Of a stretch of 14,623 nt of DNA, positions 13,871 to 14,623 are shown piece after piece. Within the stretch, counting starts at the first letter, position 1. Each line of letters begins with the position of its first letter. Below the pieces are notes generated by a model that saw only the letters and a program-made list of their open reading frames with translations, ran no database searches and was not told where the DNA came from. Position numbers and translations under genes: made by a program. Source of the DNA: JAFAZI01 sp035501255 (GTDB lineage Bacteria > Actinomycetota > Actinomycetes > JAFAQI01); the NCBI GenBank assembly GCA_035501255.1, contig DATJWM010000182.1:1-14623 (forward strand). Reading direction: 5' to 3'.

Positions 13871-14464
13871 GTGCGCGACGAGGCGCTGTCTGGCCGTGGG
13901 GAGGTGGGAGACCTTCCTCATTGGGCTGTCGCAGCAGCCTGATGAAGCTGGGGGCAGTCCGATCCCGGAGATGCGGGTGAAGGTGGGAAGCAGCCCCGAC
14001 AACGACGGGACGGGTCGGCACTGTCAGACGGCCCGGGTCCGGCAAGTGAGACGGAGAGGCGTACGTATGCAGGAACCAGTGGTGGAACCCCCGGAAGTGG
14101 AACGCCGGCTCAAACCTGACGGATATGGGCCGGTCAGCGGTGCACGTCGCAGCGATGGTGCTGCGGCGACTTCGGGTCGGTTTTGGGTTGGCCGGGTCGA
14201 AGGCCACGACGAAGTGCTGCGGGGTAGTCGTGGCGAGGCCGCCGGGGAAGAGCTGGGCGCCGATCCCGTCAAACGGTCAGCAGTGAACGTGGGAACCACC
14301 ATCACAGATCCCGCGAGTCCGGTCTGCCAAACCGGTCACGGGAAGGCTCATCGTCAGCCGGTGCTGTGGTGGTGGGGCGGAGCCGTCGTAGTAGTCCGAG
14401 GTCGGGAAAGCCGACCACATGGCGAAGGGCGGCAGCGAGTTCGCAGTGGCAGGACTGGAATGTC

Positions 14465-14471
14465 AGGAGGT
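14465..14471 (+). promoter_or_regulatory. Consensus ribosome binding site of the intron reverse transcriptase
   Basis: AGGAGGT ends 5 bases before GTG 14477. It is a near-perfect anti-Shine-Dalgarno match and decides the GTG start. Confidence 0.8.
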
Positions 14472-14476
14472 CGCCG

Positions 14477-14623
14477 GTGAATACCGACGCGTCGTGGCCC
14501 ACGCCGGATCAGGCAAGGGTGCGGGTACTGGGGATCCAGACGAAGCTGCATCAGTGGGCCGGGGATGATCCTGTCCGCCGGTTCGATGACCTGTTCAACC
14601 TGGTCACCGATCCCGCCGTCCTC
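14477..14623 (+). CDS. ltrA: Group II intron reverse transcriptase/maturase, N-terminal part (runs off right edge)
   Basis: The first 49 residues are visible: a start reading NTDASWPTPDQA, then RVRVLGIQTKLHQWAGDD and RRFDDLFNLVTDPAVL. This is the usual N-terminus of bacterial group II intron-encoded proteins, leading into the RT-0 region. Such proteins aid splicing as a maturase and copy the intron into DNA during retrohoming. GTG 14477 is fixed by the AGGAGGT just upstream. The fingers and palm motifs (including YADD) and any X or endonuclease domain lie outside the window, so activity cannot be judged. Confidence 0.88.
   Translation, partial: MNTDASWPTPDQARVRVLGIQTKLHQWAGDDPVRRFDDLFNLVTDPAVL

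Larger units (their letters stand above)
13871..14623 (+). mobile_element. Group II intron (5' part), inserted in the IS256 transposase gene
   Basis: The sequence departs from transposase homology exactly at GTGCGCGAC, matching the GUGYG 5' splice consensus of group II introns. The next ~600 bases lack a credible gene, are rich in potential stems, and include GTGAACGTGGGAA (from 14284), a motif I associate with bacterial group II intron cores. They lead to the start of an intron-encoded reverse transcriptase in the expected domain IV position. GGGGT at 14221-14225 can pair with the last five exon bases ACCCC (13866-13870), a possible EBS1-IBS1 contact. Domains V and VI and the 3' splice site lie outside the window. 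Confidence 0.85.

Noticed and set aside
14182..14190. GGGTTG (14185-14190) as the intron EBS1
   Set aside because: It pairs with CAACCC but leaves the last exon base unpaired, so it is out of register with the splice site; GGGGT at 14221 fits better.

Overview
The window is high-GC DNA with short intergenic gaps, stop/start overlaps and GTG starts, typical of an actinomycete-type bacterium (Actinomycetota). The genus cannot be told from the sequence alone. The left two thirds is ordinary chromosome; the right third is a decaying accessory region in which mobile DNA has landed on mobile DNA.

Left part (1-4443). A class I ribonucleotide reductase pair (nrdA, 5' part missing, and nrdB, complete) is followed on the same strand by a Fur-family regulator resembling nickel-responsive Nur, an Fe/Mn-type superoxide dismutase and a small unknown protein. 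A perfect 17-bp dyad shaped like the Streptomyces Nur box lies just before the dismutase start. This suggests a metal-responsive switch controlling the dismutase next to the diiron/oxygen enzyme NrdB. The first ~103 bases are a diverged, inverted copy of part of nrdA itself, so the left edge is either a real rearrangement or an assembly chimera.

Middle (4444-8572). After a 341-base gap come a 14-TMS-type MFS exporter and a siderophore-interacting flavoprotein that overlap by ATGA, so they form a translationally coupled iron or efflux operon. A LysR regulator converges on them from the right. It diverges from a SAM-dependent methyltransferase across a short gap holding a GC-rich dyad.

Right part (8573-14623). 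A broken methyltransferase gene, a strong unattached terminator and about 350 bases without a gene lead into a 'mobile mystery' pair: mmpA (helix-turn-helix) with a clear promoter inside a cluster of TGCA-centred repeats, then mmpB (Fic/DOC-type). mmpB is cut after 90 codons by a complete 2184-bp IS21-family element whose ends can be placed to the base. Beyond it the mmpB remainder does not resume. Instead there is a palindrome-rich stretch and an IS256-family transposase gene. That gene carries a 1-base frameshift and is split at a codon boundary by a group II intron whose reverse transcriptase begins 606 bases inside and runs off the window end.

The least described parts are the mmpA/mmpB locus with its operator array, the Nur-like/SOD arrangement, and the intron placed at the conserved catalytic region of a transposase.
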